In this document: one piece after another, positions 40,421 to 48,255 of the stretch
Layout: each line of letters begins with the position of its first letter
How positions within the stretch are numbered: the stretch's first letter is position 1
Source of the DNA: a virus
Strand: one strand, 5' to 3'
Length of the DNA stretch: 64,000 bases
Virus record (IMG/VR): IMGVR_UViG_3300050821_002260
Coordinates: 27,992 to 91,991 of that record
The notes under the pieces: model-generated
Database searches by the model: none
Told to the model about the DNA's origin: nothing
The model's input: the letters and a program-made list of their open reading frames with translations, nothing else
Made by a program: the position numbers and the translations under genes

Positions 40421-40669
40421 TCAGTCTCCTAGGATAGCTTCTTTGTACTCGGGCTGTTGGATTAGGAATCTCATAAGGCGAATTCGGCCTTCCGTCCCGG
40501 TCTTGTTGAAGATGTTGTAGATGTGGTTCTTGACCGTGTTTTCAGTAATAGACAGTTCTTGGGCTATAGCTTTGTTCGTAAAACCTTTGCAAGCTAGAAT
40601 CGCTATCCTCTTCTCAGCTTTAGAAAGCTGTCTATTGTCTGTGCTGCCATTGCTCTTTGGACCAGTCAT
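40421..40669 (-). CDS. LuxR-type helix-turn-helix regulator
   Basis: 82 residues from ATG 40669 (SD AGAGGAG, ATGA overlap). A lone GerE/LuxR HTH domain without receiver or ligand domain: LSKAEKRIAILACKGFTNKA, IAQELSITENTVKNHIYNIF, NKTGTEGRIRLMRFLIQQ. The T-E-N-T-V-K-N-H recognition helix is canonical. A standalone HTH may repress or activate phage or host promoters. Confidence 0.75.
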   Translation of the reverse strand: MTGPKSNGSTDNRQLSKAEKRIAILACKGFTNKAIAQELSITENTVKNHIYNIFNKTGTEGRIRLMRFLIQQPEYKEAILGD

Positions 40670-40902
40670 AGTTCTCCTCTGCGTCTGCCGCGTTCTTCTG
40701 GTCGCTTCTCCAGTATGATTTTGCGAATATTGCCGTCTCGACACCTCACTTGCCAGCGGTCTAGCTTCTCGTTGTAGATAAACTTGTGGTCGCATTTGTA
40801 GCAGCTGCGACATCGCGTGCACTCGTATTCGAATATGTGATTGCAAGGGAGTTCGTGTGACGGAGGCAGACCTGTAGTGACTTGATATTGTTGGTAGAAC
40901 AT
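40666..40902 (-). CDS. Cysteine-rich small protein
   Basis: 78 residues from ATG 40902. Contains CTRCRSCYKCDHKF (three cysteines with C-x2-C-x2-C), preceded by LPCNHIFEYE. The C-terminus is very basic (EKRPEERGRRRGEL). Possible zinc-dependent nucleic-acid contact. Coupled to the LuxR-type gene. Confidence 0.5.
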   Translation of the reverse strand: MFYQQYQVTTGLPPSHELPCNHIFEYECTRCRSCYKCDHKFIYNEKLDRWQVRCRDGNIRKIILEKRPEERGRRRGEL

Positions 40903-40903
40903 T

Positions 40904-41338
40904 TTAGTGTTTTACGATTACGACTTGGGACAAATCTGGCTTGGGGTCTTCCGAAGGTTTGTTAAGTCCGCCGTGCCACTGATAGGCTCCCCATCCAATG
41001 ATACCTAGATTGCTTCCATAGCTGATACTGTTCCCTGTCTTGCCGCTGATTTCATACCCGACGAGCTGGGCTACGCCATCGAGCGCCATCGTTGTTCCGT
41101 ATTCGCCCCAAGCTGCTCCGTAGTGTCCTTGACAGTTTTCGACATTCGGAATGCGACAACGATGCAAGCCTTCCGCATAGACCGCTCCAGCAATAGCTGT
41201 GGCTATGATTCGTGTCCGTATCGGATGGTCGCGGAATTGCCGTTCCAACCAATTCGGTTTAGGTTGTGAGGAAGATTGTGCTGCGAGCAGAACAGGGAAC
41301 GCAAACAAAAGAAACAGGGATGCGATTATTCGACGCAT
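40904..41338 (-). CDS. Secreted small protein with Sec signal peptide
   Basis: 144 residues from ATG 41338 (SD AAGGAG). Signal peptide MRRIIASLFLLFAFPVLLA then AQ. The mature part has LERQFRDHPIRTRIIATAIA, GLHRCRIPNVENCQGHYGAA and GIIGWGAYQWHGGLN. Two Cys in HRCRIPNVENC could form a disulphide in the periplasm. Similar small proteins occur in Acidobacteriota. Function unknown. Confidence 0.55.
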   Translation of the reverse strand: MRRIIASLFLLFAFPVLLAAQSSSQPKPNWLERQFRDHPIRTRIIATAIAGAVYAEGLHRCRIPNVENCQGHYGAAWGEYGTTMALDGVAQLVGYEISGKTGNSISYGSNLGIIGWGAYQWHGGLNKPSEDPKPDLSQVVIVKH

Positions 41339-41350
41339 GATTTCTCCTTA

Positions 41351-41674
41351 CTATCTGTAAGGCACTATTGCGATGCCAGCCGGAGCTAGATATAGACCAG
41401 CCGGGAGAGGATTGTTGCCATTCGAGAGAGGACAATTGCATATCACGGAAACGTTGTCACTAGCTTGCGGCCACAACCCGTTTGGAGCTATGACATTGCA
41501 AGTGTATTGTGTGTACGATGGATAGGTAGACATGACAGCTGAAGAACAGTTGGAATATGTCACAGTTCCAGTGCTCGCTGGCGCTACGGTCAGAGTTAGC
41601 GTTACGGAAACTTGGTTCTGTGCATTAGCTCTGGATGCAAACAGGAGCAGCAATAGCAATGTCAAGTGTCTCAT
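41351..41674 (-). CDS. Secreted small protein with Sec signal peptide
   Basis: 107 residues from ATG 41674 (ATGA overlap). Signal peptide MRHLTLLLLLLFASRANA then Q. The mature part (VSVTLTLTVAPASTGTVTYS; YTCNVIAPNGLWPQAS; ICNCPLSNGNNPLPAGLY) is a small beta domain with four cysteines, probably disulphide-bonded. Paired with the preceding secreted protein. Confidence 0.55.
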   Translation of the reverse strand: MRHLTLLLLLLFASRANAQNQVSVTLTLTVAPASTGTVTYSNCSSAVMSTYPSYTQYTCNVIAPNGLWPQASDNVSVICNCPLSNGNNPLPAGLYLAPAGIAIVPYR

Positions 41675-41880
41675 GATTTTTTCTTTGTCTTAGAGTTGGA
41701 GCCGTGCTCTACGTCGTACTGTCTCAGCTGTTTCTTCTTCTCTTTAGCGCAATGGGAACAGAATGGAGATTTAATGCCGTAGACAATCTTGCGTTCGTCT
41801 CTTAGAATTATCCTGTCTGGACGCGGACAATTTTCGCCTACGCATAGAGGCCATTCAATTTCTTTCTCGTTTCGATGCAC
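41671..41880 (-). CDS. Small zinc-ribbon-like protein
   Basis: 69 residues from GTG 41880 (SD AGAGGGT), overlapping the portal C-terminus by 26 nt. CVGENC and FCSHCAKEKKKQ give a C-x4-C ... C-x2-C set. Begins HRNEKEIEWPL. Basic C-terminus. Resembles phage cysteine-ribbon proteins of unknown role. Confidence 0.5.
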   Translation of the reverse strand: MHRNEKEIEWPLCVGENCPRPDRIILRDERKIVYGIKSPFCSHCAKEKKKQLRQYDVEHGSNSKTKKKS

Positions 41881-44800
41881 CGTACCCTCTTGGAGAATTC
41901 CGCTTGCCAGATGCTACTCCGTGTGCGGATTTCTCAGTGGGGAAATTCTCTGTCCTGGGCCTTTGGAGGCGCTCACCGTCTTGAGGCTTGAAGGGAGACA
42001 TAGATTCTTTCTGTTTGACACCTAGCATCCCAAATGTTTGTTTCAATTTGCTAATACCATGACCTTCGTCCTGTACTTCACCTTTGCTATTCCTGTGTTT
42101 CCAATGACCATCTGACCAGATTGTCAGTGTGCCTTTATTTGGATGCTTGTATGCCTTGACGTTGGAGTTTCCCTTGAGAAACTTAAATCCACTAGCCTTA
42201 GCTAGTTCCGTAACTTTCTTATGAGGGCCACTTCCAGGTCCACCTTCTTGAATTTCGCGTGGGAAGCGGTAGTGGCCGTCGCTGCCCCTGACCGCTTCCT
42301 TGTTCAGGTTGCCATGCTTCGCAGCTTTCTTTGCTTTGGTAATCAGGTCGCCTCTATCGAGCGACTTTTGGTCTCGCACCTTATGCGGAGACTGAATACG
42401 ATCCTGTCTCCTCCCGACCCCATGACGCTCGTACCGTAGATTTGCTGCTTCCCGTTTGATATTGCTTGCCATGTCACGTGGGTCGCGCCCTGCCCAAGGA
42501 TCATGCTTTCCATCTGCCCCCACGCTTGCGTTATGAGTTGTTGCAATTCCTTGTCTGCCGGGGGATGCTGTTCCGGGAGCAACGTCTTCATCTGATTCCT
42601 CCAAAGCGTTCTTGACGATACTTACGACCTGCCTAGCTTCCTTGTCTTCGCCTTCTTCAGCTTCTCCTGTAGACTGTTTGGAAGAGGATGAGCCAGACCC
42701 GCCTGCTCCTGGAATCTTGCCCATCCCCATTCCGCTTGCGCCTTTTCCACTTCCACCAGAAGACGTTCCACCTCCCTGACCCGTTTGAGCAGAGTCGGTA
42801 CCCTTGGTCACCTGCTGATACGCAGTATTGATCAAGAATTCCTTCATTGCATCTTCCTCTGCGATAGATTGCTGTTCCTGGTCGTAGTCGTAGCTGGTCA
42901 TCTGCATTTCCTTGGCGGCAGCAGATGCCGTCCTGCGATGCGACCACCACGACATAGACTCGCCGAACGCGAAGTCCTTCAGCTTCTCGGACCTGTTCTC
43001 TTCTGCGAGCGCTGGATATGTGGTCTCGACAGTGACGCTGAGGTCGCGCGGTATTTCGCCACGATCTTTGGCGCGTTCGAAGACCCGCTGCGCGTCTTGC
43101 AGGAAAAACTCTTCCATTAACTCTTGCTTGTCTTCAAACGTCTTGATGTCAGGCTCTGTGCCTACGAGCGCTTCTGCTTTCCCGCCGCCAGAACCGCTGC
43201 CCATGTATTGCTGTGATAGACCGACGCCCATGCCGATGATGACCAGCAACATTTCCCAGTCGCCTTGCGTCTCTGGAGCGCCGACTTCTGCCTTGACGCC
43301 GTTAAGTTCTGCCGCTTTGTTATGGATAAAGAAGCCGCCGGGAGTCGGGGGATTCATCATCTGCTGTTGGACCTGCTGGACTGTAGCCGCGTCGCCTTCT
43401 ACCGCGACGTCTAGGATGAACAGATTCGCCATCTTGTTGCGGACTACGCGGTCTGTAGCGTACTCCTTGATGCGCTTGAGCCAGCCCAAGACCGCGAATA
43501 GTTCGCTGCGACCGCGGACTTCGCCTTCCACTGTGTTAATTTTCATGTGGAAGTAATGGAGCGCTGGGACTTGTCGAATGATGAACTTGATTGTTGGGAC
43601 TGGTAGATCAACAAACCACATGTAGCGCGTGGGGTACTGCTGATGGATGTAAAATTCGTTGTCAGCGTCGTCTGGGTCCGTAATCACTTCCCAAACTGTT
43701 GACGGGTCCAGTTGGCGCAACTTCAATCCCCACGGCGCATCGTAGTACCGAATAAACTGTTCTCCAAAGACCAGTAGACTGCGGAGAATTTTCTTGCTCG
43801 TGATGTGCAGATTGTTCTTGGTCCAGTGCCTATCAAGGATGGTCTGGCATTGCACTTTCCAGTCTTGTGGCTGCCTGACCTGCCCACGAGAAATGTTTTG
43901 CGCCATCTGTTGCAGGTTGCCAGCGTTAGGAGTTTGCTTCTTCTGTGCCTGCTCTTCAGCACGAGACAGCGCACGCATCACTGTCATCTTGACGCCTTTG
44001 CCGAGTACGAACTGAGTGATGACATTGACTATCCGCTTGGCGATTGGATTATGTGTAAATGCTTGATAGGCTTTACTGTTGTGACTAAACACACCGATAG
44101 ACAAGGCGAAATTCTGATTCCTGTAATCAGATTCAGCGGTTTCAATGTGATAGACTTTTCGTTTACCTATTGGATAGACTGCCACAACTTTGTGATTCCA
44201 ATATTTTCCCCAACGAGCTCCTAACATTGCACGTATTTGCTTCTCTTTCTTCTTAGGATCTTTGTATCTCTTCTTCAGAGAAGCCACAGTTTTTCTTCTG
44301 CGTTCTGGTGTCCACGTCTTTGGATATTTTCCTTCAGCGTGTGCTTTCTTCTGGGCATCAGATAATTTTTTCCTGCCTTCTTCAGACACCTTTACGCCAA
44401 CCCTACCTTTAGAGATTGCTCTGTAAATCTCATTTCGCTCTCCAGAAGCGTGTTGTCTAGCGACCTCTTTAGAGCGTTTGGCATTCACTTCAGGAGTATT
44501 GTGAGCGCGGTGCAATTCCATGTGCTCAGGATAAGTCACAGCTTTCAGGTTCTGCGGTGTATTATTCGCTTTCCTAAAATCACTGTGATGAATCAAGTAG
44601 TGTTCGCCAGTTTCCTTAAATAATTGTGCTGTAGTCTTTCCGTTTTGATATTCGTAAGAAATCTGATGAGTGAATTCCCACTTTTCTGATTCAGGCTGCC
44701 ATAGACTTTCGTATCCAGACAAACCATTTCTTTTTCTGTAGATACGATACAACGGCATCATACTATCTTCTGGTAACAGTTTTCCAGATTCTTTGAAAGT

Positions 44801-45853
44801 GCCATCCCTCATTAACATCAGGTGGTCTTCTGACGCTATAAAAGACCTGCCACTATCTAGAAGCACGCAGACACATTCCTTCTCACCCATCTCGTACACG
44901 TTGGTCAGCTTGACGGGCTCAATTCGTTGTGAGTCTTGATTGAACTTATAACCCCAGACAAATTTCTTATGTTCTAATTTTTTCTTCAAATCTAGAATTG
45001 TCGGGTTCGTTCCATCGAGCAAGGCTATTTCTGTGTCTCCAGAAAAACAATGTTGATCGAGGTAGTCGAACCAGTACAATTGCTTGTTGTACGGTCCGGC
45101 TATCAGCGGCGTGAAGTCCGGCTCTCTTCCAGCTAGATTGAAACTGTTCCCGCCGTCCCAGTTGGGACTAATCTGCCCTACGCCGCCAGAGCTTCCGATG
45201 TCCTCCTGTGAGAAGAAGTCCTCGCGCAATTTCTTGTACTCGTTGACGAAGCCTGACTCCTTCAGCCTGCGACCGATTTGCCTGTCCACCTTGTTATAGA
45301 GGCCGACCAGCTTGGGATTCAGCCTGACGCCAGCCACGGTCGCTTGTCCGGCTTCTCTCAGCTTGGTTCTTTTTGCTAGACCCGACAATAGCTCCGTCTG
45401 AATCTTGGCTTCTCTCAGCTTTCGGTAGTACGGGGATTTCATGTAGTCAATGAGCGTGGGATAGTGCGCTTCTCTGAATATCCCGTTCTTCATTTGTGCT
45501 ACTGAGGAAATGATCAGCTTAGCGTCCACGTCCATGACGACCGCTTCTTTGTGGTAGGTGATTTGCGTCTGACTGGTTTCGTCTGGACGGGAGATAGCGT
45601 CCATTTCTTCACGAGTCGGTGGCGTGATGTACGGATTGGACATCGTGATATACGGCTTGAACGGGGCGACCTTGGACTCGGGGTCGATTGTGGGGAGCGG
45701 CGCTCCTTCGTCTACGTAGTCCTTGCCATTGTTGAACTGGTCCTTCTCGCGTTCCAGTTTGACGGACTGCTTGCCAGACGCGCTACGAATGAAAGGGAGC
45801 GGCGCGTTCTTGTTGGGAGGCGAGTTGGTCGGGTTGACTACTTTGGAAGCCAT
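41855..45853 (-). CDS. Portal protein precursor interrupted by an HNH intein
   Basis: 1332 residues from ATG 45853 (SD CAGGAG). After removal of the 324-residue intein (residues 269-592) the portal is 1008 residues. Portal character: AYQAFTHNPIAKRIVNVITQ, SKKILRSLLVFGEQFIRYYD, ALHYFHMKINTVEGEVRGRS, EYATDRVVRNKMANLFILDV. The C-terminal 300 residues are an accessory extension with a Gly/Ser-rich linker and a GGPGSGP module near residue 1200, followed by VTELAKASGFKFLKG. L-x-E motifs (KLREA twice, RLKES, KLRED) lie in the N-terminal 210. A promoter-like element lies upstream. Confidence 0.88.
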   Translation of the reverse strand: MASKVVNPTNSPPNKNAPLPFIRSASGKQSVKLEREKDQFNNGKDYVDEGAPLPTIDPESKVAPFKPYITMSNPYITPPTREEMDAISRPDETSQTQITYHKEAVVMDVDAKLIISSVAQMKNGIFREAHYPTLIDYMKSPYYRKLREAKIQTELLSGLAKRTKLREAGQATVAGVRLNPKLVGLYNKVDRQIGRRLKESGFVNEYKKLREDFFSQEDIGSSGGVGQISPNWDGGNSFNLAGREPDFTPLIAGPYNKQLYWFDYLDQHCFSGDTEIALLDGTNPTILDLKKKLEHKKFVWGYKFNQDSQRIEPVKLTNVYEMGEKECVCVLLDSGRSFIASEDHLMLMRDGTFKESGKLLPEDSMMPLYRIYRKRNGLSGYESLWQPESEKWEFTHQISYEYQNGKTTAQLFKETGEHYLIHHSDFRKANNTPQNLKAVTYPEHMELHRAHNTPEVNAKRSKEVARQHASGERNEIYRAISKGRVGVKVSEEGRKKLSDAQKKAHAEGKYPKTWTPERRRKTVASLKKRYKDPKKKEKQIRAMLGARWGKYWNHKVVAVYPIGKRKVYHIETAESDYRNQNFALSIGVFSHNSKAYQAFTHNPIAKRIVNVITQFVLGKGVKMTVMRALSRAEEQAQKKQTPNAGNLQQMAQNISRGQVRQPQDWKVQCQTILDRHWTKNNLHITSKKILRSLLVFGEQFIRYYDAPWGLKLRQLDPSTVWEVITDPDDADNEFYIHQQYPTRYMWFVDLPVPTIKFIIRQVPALHYFHMKINTVEGEVRGRSELFAVLGWLKRIKEYATDRVVRNKMANLFILDVAVEGDAATVQQVQQQMMNPPTPGGFFIHNKAAELNGVKAEVGAPETQGDWEMLLVIIGMGVGLSQQYMGSGSGGGKAEALVGTEPDIKTFEDKQELMEEFFLQDAQRVFERAKDRGEIPRDLSVTVETTYPALAEENRSEKLKDFAFGESMSWWSHRRTASAAAKEMQMTSYDYDQEQQSIAEEDAMKEFLINTAYQQVTKGTDSAQTGQGGGTSSGGSGKGASGMGMGKIPGAGGSGSSSSKQSTGEAEEGEDKEARQVVSIVKNALEESDEDVAPGTASPGRQGIATTHNASVGADGKHDPWAGRDPRDMASNIKREAANLRYERHGVGRRQDRIQSPHKVRDQKSLDRGDLITKAKKAAKHGNLNKEAVRGSDGHYRFPREIQEGGPGSGPHKKVTELAKASGFKFLKGNSNVKAYKHPNKGTLTIWSDGHWKHRNSKGEVQDEGHGISKLKQTFGMLGVKQKESMSPFKPQDGERLQRPRTENFPTEKSAHGVASGKRNSPRGYGASKRERN
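44078..45049 (-). other. Intein with HNH homing domain inside the portal
   Basis: Residues 269-592 of the precursor. Cys1 with block A CFSGDTEIALLDGTNPTILD; block B GRSFIASEDHLMLMRDG (the T/S-x-x-H site); block F KVVAVYPIGKRKVYHIETAE; block G ending FSHN with +1 Ser (SKAYQAF). The middle holds an HNH-type nuclease: HYLIHHSDFRKANNTPQNLK, then NUMOD3-like helices (SEEGRKKLSDAQKKAHAEGK). All splicing residues appear intact: Cys1, penultimate His, terminal Asn, Ser+1. Confidence 0.92.
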
Positions 45854-45866
45854 TTGTTCTCCTGAA

Positions 45867-45879
45867 CAAAATTACTTAT
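45867..45879 (-). promoter_or_regulatory. Putative late promoter element (ATAAGTAATTTTG)
   Basis: Recurrent motif in the gap between the terminase nuclease stop and the portal ATG. Confidence 0.5.
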
Positions 45880-46526
45880 CAATACTGACTCCTGAAGACA
45901 TCATAGGGGTCCCCAATGTGGTGTCTCCTTCCGGTCCCTCCCGCTATCACGACCGCGAATCCCTTGCTAGTGCCGCCAGCGTATTCTTGATTTACGAAGT
46001 CGGGCCCTGTCAGCATGTGGACCACGCCGCACGCCGCGTCCACTGTGTCATCGTGGTCACCGAACGGTGCATCCAGCGCTTCCTTGATGAAACGGCGGAA
46101 ACACGGATGCGCTTCCAGATGTCCATGACTGCCTCTGACGGCGCGGATGCGGACTCTGCCTGTTTCGAAGTGTGGCGTGGACAGCTGCCATTTGTAGACC
46201 TTGTCTCCAGGCTGATCGACTGGGACCACTGGCAATCCCTTTTCCCACGCTTGCTGACCGAGTGCCCACTGGTAGCCATTTCGCTCGACGCCGATTTTCA
46301 CAGAATGCCATGCTACGTGCTCCCTGACCATAACTCTTACTTGATCTGGGAAGGGGATTTGCGCTCTGTACATATCTAGCAGATAGACCAGTTCTTTTAT
46401 CCTGACCGCAGTACACAGACAGAACCAGTCAGCTTGGACCGTTCCATCTGGCTTCACCTTGACGCCCGGATCGTTTTCGGACTTCAAAGCCAAATCAATA
46501 TACTGGAGCGGCCTAATCGTTATCAT
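45879..46526 (-). CDS. Terminase large subunit, nuclease part (separate gene)
   Basis: 215 residues from ATG 46526. RNase-H-like nuclease landmarks of TerL: strand with aspartate QYIDLALK, ADWFCLCTAVRIKELVYLLD (usual T-x-I-V-V...D-A/M-Y pattern), PVVPVDQPGDK, and the C-terminal aspartates in APFGDHDDTVDAACGVVHML. No ATPase motifs are present; these are in 48252-49511. The break falls at the usual ATPase-nuclease linker. The start overlaps the upstream zinc protein stop (ATGA). Confidence 0.75.
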   Translation of the reverse strand: MITIRPLQYIDLALKSENDPGVKVKPDGTVQADWFCLCTAVRIKELVYLLDMYRAQIPFPDQVRVMVREHVAWHSVKIGVERNGYQWALGQQAWEKGLPVVPVDQPGDKVYKWQLSTPHFETGRVRIRAVRGSHGHLEAHPCFRRFIKEALDAPFGDHDDTVDAACGVVHMLTGPDFVNQEYAGGTSKGFAVVIAGGTGRRHHIGDPYDVFRSQY

Positions 46527-46672
46527 TTTGTCGCGTGTTCGCTATTGCATTTCGGGCACTCGTCGTGGCGGTCTAGCTTTGTGCCGCAGATTGAACAGTA
46601 CAAATCGAACCTAGTGCCCTTTGGTCTTTCCGACTGCTTTTTCACTTCTGTTAGGCGTCTGCTTGTTGCCAT
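46523..46672 (-). CDS. Small zinc-ribbon protein (49 aa)
   Basis: 49 residues from ATG 46672 (SD AAGGGGAAG). Basic N-terminus (ATSRRLTEVKKQSERPKG), then FDLYCSICGTKLDRHDECPK with two C-x2-C pairs. A double-ribbon zinc knuckle. Overlaps the 46611-46751 gene and couples to the terminase nuclease by ATGA. Confidence 0.55.
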   Translation of the reverse strand: MATSRRLTEVKKQSERPKGTRFDLYCSICGTKLDRHDECPKCNSEHATK

Positions 46673-46751
46673 TTTTCTTCCCCTTCTTGTTGTGCAACCA
46701 GTCTGCATTTTCTGCTGTATCGTCGATGCGTACAGTTTTTATTTTCTTCAT
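46611..46751 (-). CDS. Small basic protein (46 aa)
   Basis: 46 residues from ATG 46751, whose ATGA overlaps the ADP-ribosyltransferase stop. Reads MKKIKTVRIDDTAENADWLH then a Lys/Asn/Gly-rich tail (NKKGKKNGNKQTPNRSEKAV). Overlaps the zinc-ribbon gene in another frame by 62 nt. The coupling suggests it is translated; function unknown. Confidence 0.45.
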   Translation of the reverse strand: MKKIKTVRIDDTAENADWLHNKKGKKNGNKQTPNRSEKAVGKTKGH

Positions 46752-47914
46752 GTCATTTCCACGTCGCCCTTCTTGAACTTTTCGAACGGTTGGTGATGTC
46801 CCACTATGTATTCTTTCTCGCTAGAATGCGACGAGAACAGCCACGGCGTCGCGCTATGGACAGCCCAGATATTGCTAGGGTCCACTTTGAGTTTGAGCAC
46901 GACATCTCCAAAGCCGGAAGCTACAGATTTAGACTGGCTCCAACTGCTCAAACTGTTGACCGCCAGTTTCACCTCACCGTCGTTTTTGATGGCGTCGATT
47001 ATGTCCTTAGCCGCTTTGCCTGCCACGCCGCGATACAGAACTGAGATGCCCTGTTCTTTTGCGTAGGCTCCAGCGTAGGCTTTCATAGCCATGACAGCCG
47101 GTTTCATCTTGTCAGCATCGCCCTTTGTTTCGTCGTACTCGTCCTTGATTTTGTTGCTGTGACCATCGGTGTATTCACCGCTCGGCTTGCGACCGTAATA
47201 CTCCATAGCGACCATGCGCATCGCTTGCGGCTTGTCAGAATTCACAGTACCAGTCCATGCTCTGACAGCGTATTCCATGCTATCTCTAGAGTCTTGAGAA
47301 ACTCCCATCTCTTTGTAGTAATTGCTGAATAGCTCCTTGGAACCCTTGGGATCGTTTGGTCCCATAGACATGTAATCTTTGGCGAGCTTAGTTGCCTTAG
47401 CTTCTGTCTCTTCGGTCCTCTTCTCAGACTCTGGAGTTTGGACAGACGCTCTATTAGCAACGAATAAGCGAATAGAAGCTTCGTCACCTAGCTTGAACAG
47501 CCCACCTTTGCCAGCGCCAGATATTTCCAGAGACCATCGACCAGTTTGCTTGCCTGCTTTGCGAATACCGTTTAGAGAATGCTTCTGGTCCTGGTCTTCG
47601 GAACTCATCTTCGATTTCAGTTCTGAAAACTTAATCCAATCACCATTTAGAGACTCTAGGAAATTGTACGTCTTCCCTTTCAGTGAGCCATGCTTCCAAT
47701 AGCCTCCGGCTTTGGATGGGTCGATGGTCTTGCTGCCATACTTGGATTTCTTAGGAGTATCGTCTTCCTGTTTATGGTGATGCCACTTCTGGCCGAGGAC
47801 GCCGTGCTCAGTGAGACGTGTGGACTCCACGAATTTCTGCACTCTGACTGTGAATGGCAGCGGTCGATGCAGTATTTTGTTATACTGAGCTATCGACTCT
47901 TCCAGAGACCACAT
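46748..47914 (-). CDS. Mono-ADP-ribosyltransferase-like protein with HGVLGQKW motif
   Basis: 388 residues from ATG 47914 (SD GGAGTGGAG). Near residue 36 is EHGVLGQKWHHHKQ. Residues 60-140 hold a basic beta module (GGYWKHGSLKGKTYNFLESL). The C-terminal 180 residues have the R-S-E triad of ADP-ribosyltransferases: Arg in SVLYRGVAGK, S-x-S-type LSSWSQSKSVASGF, and E-x-E in SSEKEYIVGHHQ, with FGDVVLKLKVDPSNIWAVHS between. Fits arginine-type or related ARTs such as T4 Alt/ModB, which modify host proteins and can be injected. Position inside the terminase operon suggests virion packaging. Confidence 0.75.
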   Translation of the reverse strand: MWSLEESIAQYNKILHRPLPFTVRVQKFVESTRLTEHGVLGQKWHHHKQEDDTPKKSKYGSKTIDPSKAGGYWKHGSLKGKTYNFLESLNGDWIKFSELKSKMSSEDQDQKHSLNGIRKAGKQTGRWSLEISGAGKGGLFKLGDEASIRLFVANRASVQTPESEKRTEETEAKATKLAKDYMSMGPNDPKGSKELFSNYYKEMGVSQDSRDSMEYAVRAWTGTVNSDKPQAMRMVAMEYYGRKPSGEYTDGHSNKIKDEYDETKGDADKMKPAVMAMKAYAGAYAKEQGISVLYRGVAGKAAKDIIDAIKNDGEVKLAVNSLSSWSQSKSVASGFGDVVLKLKVDPSNIWAVHSATPWLFSSHSSEKEYIVGHHQPFEKFKKGDVEMT

Positions 47915-48137
47915 TTCGTCTCCACTCCTTCAATATCAAACTCGCCTCTGTGCCCCAGTCCATAGACCTCATCAGCGCCCCGACCTTGTCCTTGTGGTCA
48001 TCATCCATTTCTGCCTGCCTGCAATAGAGCCATAGACCGATTGCTTGGAAGAATTTACGCTGGATAGTGACTGGCATGGAGTGTGCAAGGACAGGTGCAA
48101 CTCTTTTTTGTGCAGTTGTTATGGTTTCCATGAGCAC
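47880..48137 (-). CDS. Hypothetical protein
   Basis: 85 residues if started at the first Met codon region (48137); ATG 48077 (PVTIQRKFFQAIGL) is another possibility, neither with an obvious SD. Helical (LWLYCRQAEMDDDHKDKVGA; LILKEWRRNVVSGRVDSSV). Overlaps the flanking genes on both sides by up to 83 nt, so the true start is uncertain. Confidence 0.4.
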   Translation of the reverse strand: MLMETITTAQKRVAPVLAHSMPVTIQRKFFQAIGLWLYCRQAEMDDDHKDKVGALMRSMDWGTEASLILKEWRRNVVSGRVDSSV

Positions 48138-48255
48138 ATGCGTGACTCACCCCTTGCGTTTTCATTAGATGTCCATGAGTTTTCTTAGCTCTTCTCTTAG
48201 CTCTCAAATCACTCCATGTAGGTGCATTGAAATGTATTGCTTCAGCCAGCCTCAT
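48055..48255 (-). CDS. Small Cys/His-rich protein
   Basis: 66 residues from ATG 48255 (SD GAGGAG, ATGA overlap with the terminase stop). The C-terminus has ACAHGNHNNCTKKSCTCPCT plus HASH, a dense Cys/His cluster likely binding zinc. The N-terminal part is basic (RAKRRAKKTHGHLMK). Function unknown. Confidence 0.5.
   Translation of the reverse strand: MRLAEAIHFNAPTWSDLRAKRRAKKTHGHLMKTQGVSHACAHGNHNNCTKKSCTCPCTLHASHYPA

Noticed and set aside
46527-48251. Group I intron or intein as the cause of the terminase split
   Set aside because: No AAGATATAGTC-like core and no intein blocks in this stretch; the interval is filled with apparent genes having their own SDs.
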